Origin: Actinobacteria bacterium ATB1
GTDB lineage: Bacteria > Actinomycetota > Acidimicrobiia > UBA2766
DNA length: 13,251 nt
Direction: 5' to 3'
Assembly (NCBI GenBank): GCA_021404985.1
Contig: QWHP01000147.1
Span: forward strand, 1-13,251
Made by a program: the position numbers and the translations under genes. The notes below the pieces were generated by a model. That model ran no database searches, was not told the origin of the DNA, and saw nothing but the letters and a program-made list of their open reading frames with translations. Below, piece after piece: positions 12,263-13,251 of the stretch (position 1 is its first letter; each line of letters begins with the position of its first letter).

Positions 12263-13251
12263 ATGCTCCGATTCCTGACGGCCGGGGAGTCCCACGGACC
12301 CGGCCTCACCGTCATACTCGAGGGCCTGCCGGCCGGGATACCCGTTGCCGAGGCCGAGATAACCGCCGAGCTCGCGAGAAGGCGCCTCGGCTACGGGCGC
12401 GGACCCCGCATGGCGCTCGAACAGGACGAGCTCGAGCTCCTCGGGGGACTGCGCCACGGTAGGACTCTCGGCTCTCCCGTGGCGGTCCTGGTCCGAAACA
12501 CCGAATGGTGGAAGTGGGAGGAGGAGATGTCGCCGCATCCGGGGTCCCCGAAGCGGCGTCTGACGGAGCCTCGGCCGGGCCACGCCGATCTGGCCGGAAT
12601 GCAGAAGTACGGATTCGACGACGCACGCAACATCCTCGAACGCGCCTCCGCGCGTGAGACGGCGGCGCGCGTTACGGCCGGAGTGTTCGCGAAGGCCCTC
12701 CTGCGCGGTGCCGGCGTTGAGATCGTCAGCCACGTGGTCGGAATCGGGCCGGTGCGAATCGTCCCTTCCGCACGTCCGGGTCCCGGCGACCTGGCTGCTG
12801 TCGACTCATCTCCCGTCCGCTGCTGGGAGACCGGCGCGGAGGGCGAGATGATCGCAGTTATAGAGCAAGCCAAGGCGAAGCAGGAGAGCCTCGGTGGGGT
12901 CTTCGAGGTCTTGGCCTACGGGCTCCCGCCCGGTGTAGGGAGCCACGTGCACTGGGACCGCAAGCTCGACGGCCTCCTTGCCCAGGCGATCTGCAGCATC
13001 CAGGCGGTCAAGGGAGTCGAGCTCGGCGATGCGTTCGACGTGGCGGCGAGGCCGGGCTCGGAGGCCCATGACGAGATCGGCTGGAACGAGACCGAAGGCT
13101 ATTTCCGGCACTCGCGCAGGGCGGGAGGCCTCGAAGGCGGGATGACCAGCGGCGACGTGCTCGTGGTGCGCGGCCACATGAAGCCCATATCCACTCTCCC
13201 GAAACCGCTGCGTACGGTCGACACCGACACCAAGGAGGAGACTGTCGCCTT
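12263..13251 (+). CDS. aroC: Chorismate synthase AroC, N-terminal part (3' truncated by window end)
   Basis: The frame runs to the window end, giving 329 complete codons of an expected 390-400. Chorismate synthase converts EPSP to chorismate with reduced FMN, the last common step of aromatic biosynthesis. Visible signatures are the N-terminal MLRFLTAGESHGPGLT with active-site H11, RPGHADLAGMQKYGFDDARN with H107, and RASARETAARV. The long insertion NTEWWKWEEEMSPHPGSPKRR is of the type seen in actinobacterial AroC. A Shine-Dalgarno is not evident (GGGCGGG only). The gene follows the pilus operon in the same direction across the hairpin repeats, echoing the proteobacterial order in which shikimate genes (aroK, aroB) follow pilMNOPQ. 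Here no pilQ intervenes. Confidence 0.96.
   Translation, partial: MLRFLTAGESHGPGLTVILEGLPAGIPVAEAEITAELARRRLGYGRGPRMALEQDELELLGGLRHGRTLGSPVAVLVRNTEWWKWEEEMSPHPGSPKRRLTEPRPGHADLAGMQKYGFDDARNILERASARETAARVTAGVFAKALLRGAGVEIVSHVVGIGPVRIVPSARPGPGDLAAVDSSPVRCWETGAEGEMIAVIEQAKAKQESLGGVFEVLAYGLPPGVGSHVHWDRKLDGLLAQAICSIQAVKGVELGDAFDVAARPGSEAHDEIGWNETEGYFRHSRRAGGLEGGMTSGDVLVVRGHMKPISTLPKPLRTVDTDTKEETVA

Noticed and set aside
12090..12278. Short coding frames across the repeat region before aroC
   Set aside because: Their peptides simply repeat because of the duplicated element, and they run into aroC in another frame; no ribosome binding site is present.

Overview
The window is one long type IV pilus (T4P) locus from a high-GC bacterium. 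GTG and TTG starts, 4-bp start/stop overlaps, type IVa PilB/T/C/M/N/O proteins and no secretin gene after pilO suggest an actinobacterium, possibly a deep-branching one such as Acidimicrobiia. The taxonomic call is inference.

Layout on the + strand: the 3' end of pilB (1-510); pilT (2435-4138) and pilC (4151-5374), closely spaced with matching ribosome binding sites; a minor pilin (5598-6062); the major-type pilin pilA (7433-7912) behind a c-di-GMP-I (GEMM-I) riboswitch (about 7260-7370); a strong hairpin terminator (7951-7985); the prepilin peptidase pilD (8029-8838); the pilM-pilN-pilO operon (8963-11576, each junction a 4-bp overlap); a small one-helix protein with a PilP-like DPF motif (11593-12042); a tandem pair of perfect inverted repeats (12065-12189); and the 5' part of aroC (12263-end). 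Two antisense islands interrupt this order. One is a polyprenyl-phosphate-sugar-synthase-like GT2 gene translationally coupled to a trans-aconitate methyltransferase-like gene (520-2189). The other is a multi-pass GT87-like glycosyltransferase (6033-7238).

Working model: PilB and PilT extend and retract pili through the PilC platform, PilM/N/O plus the small protein form the alignment complex, and PilD processes the two pilins. c-di-GMP probably controls pilin supply through the riboswitch. PilT carries an extra MshEN-type N-terminal domain, a fold that binds c-di-GMP in other T4P ATPases, although its signature residues look degenerate here. The embedded GT2 and GT87 genes could form a lipid-linked sugar pathway that glycosylates pilins or the Ser/Thr/Ala-rich extracytoplasmic tails. 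That link rests on position only.

Most notable items: the riboswitch with a candidate RBS-sequestering switch downstream, the MshEN-PilT architecture, the duplicated 52-bp hairpin element before aroC, and the unassigned small protein in the pilP position.
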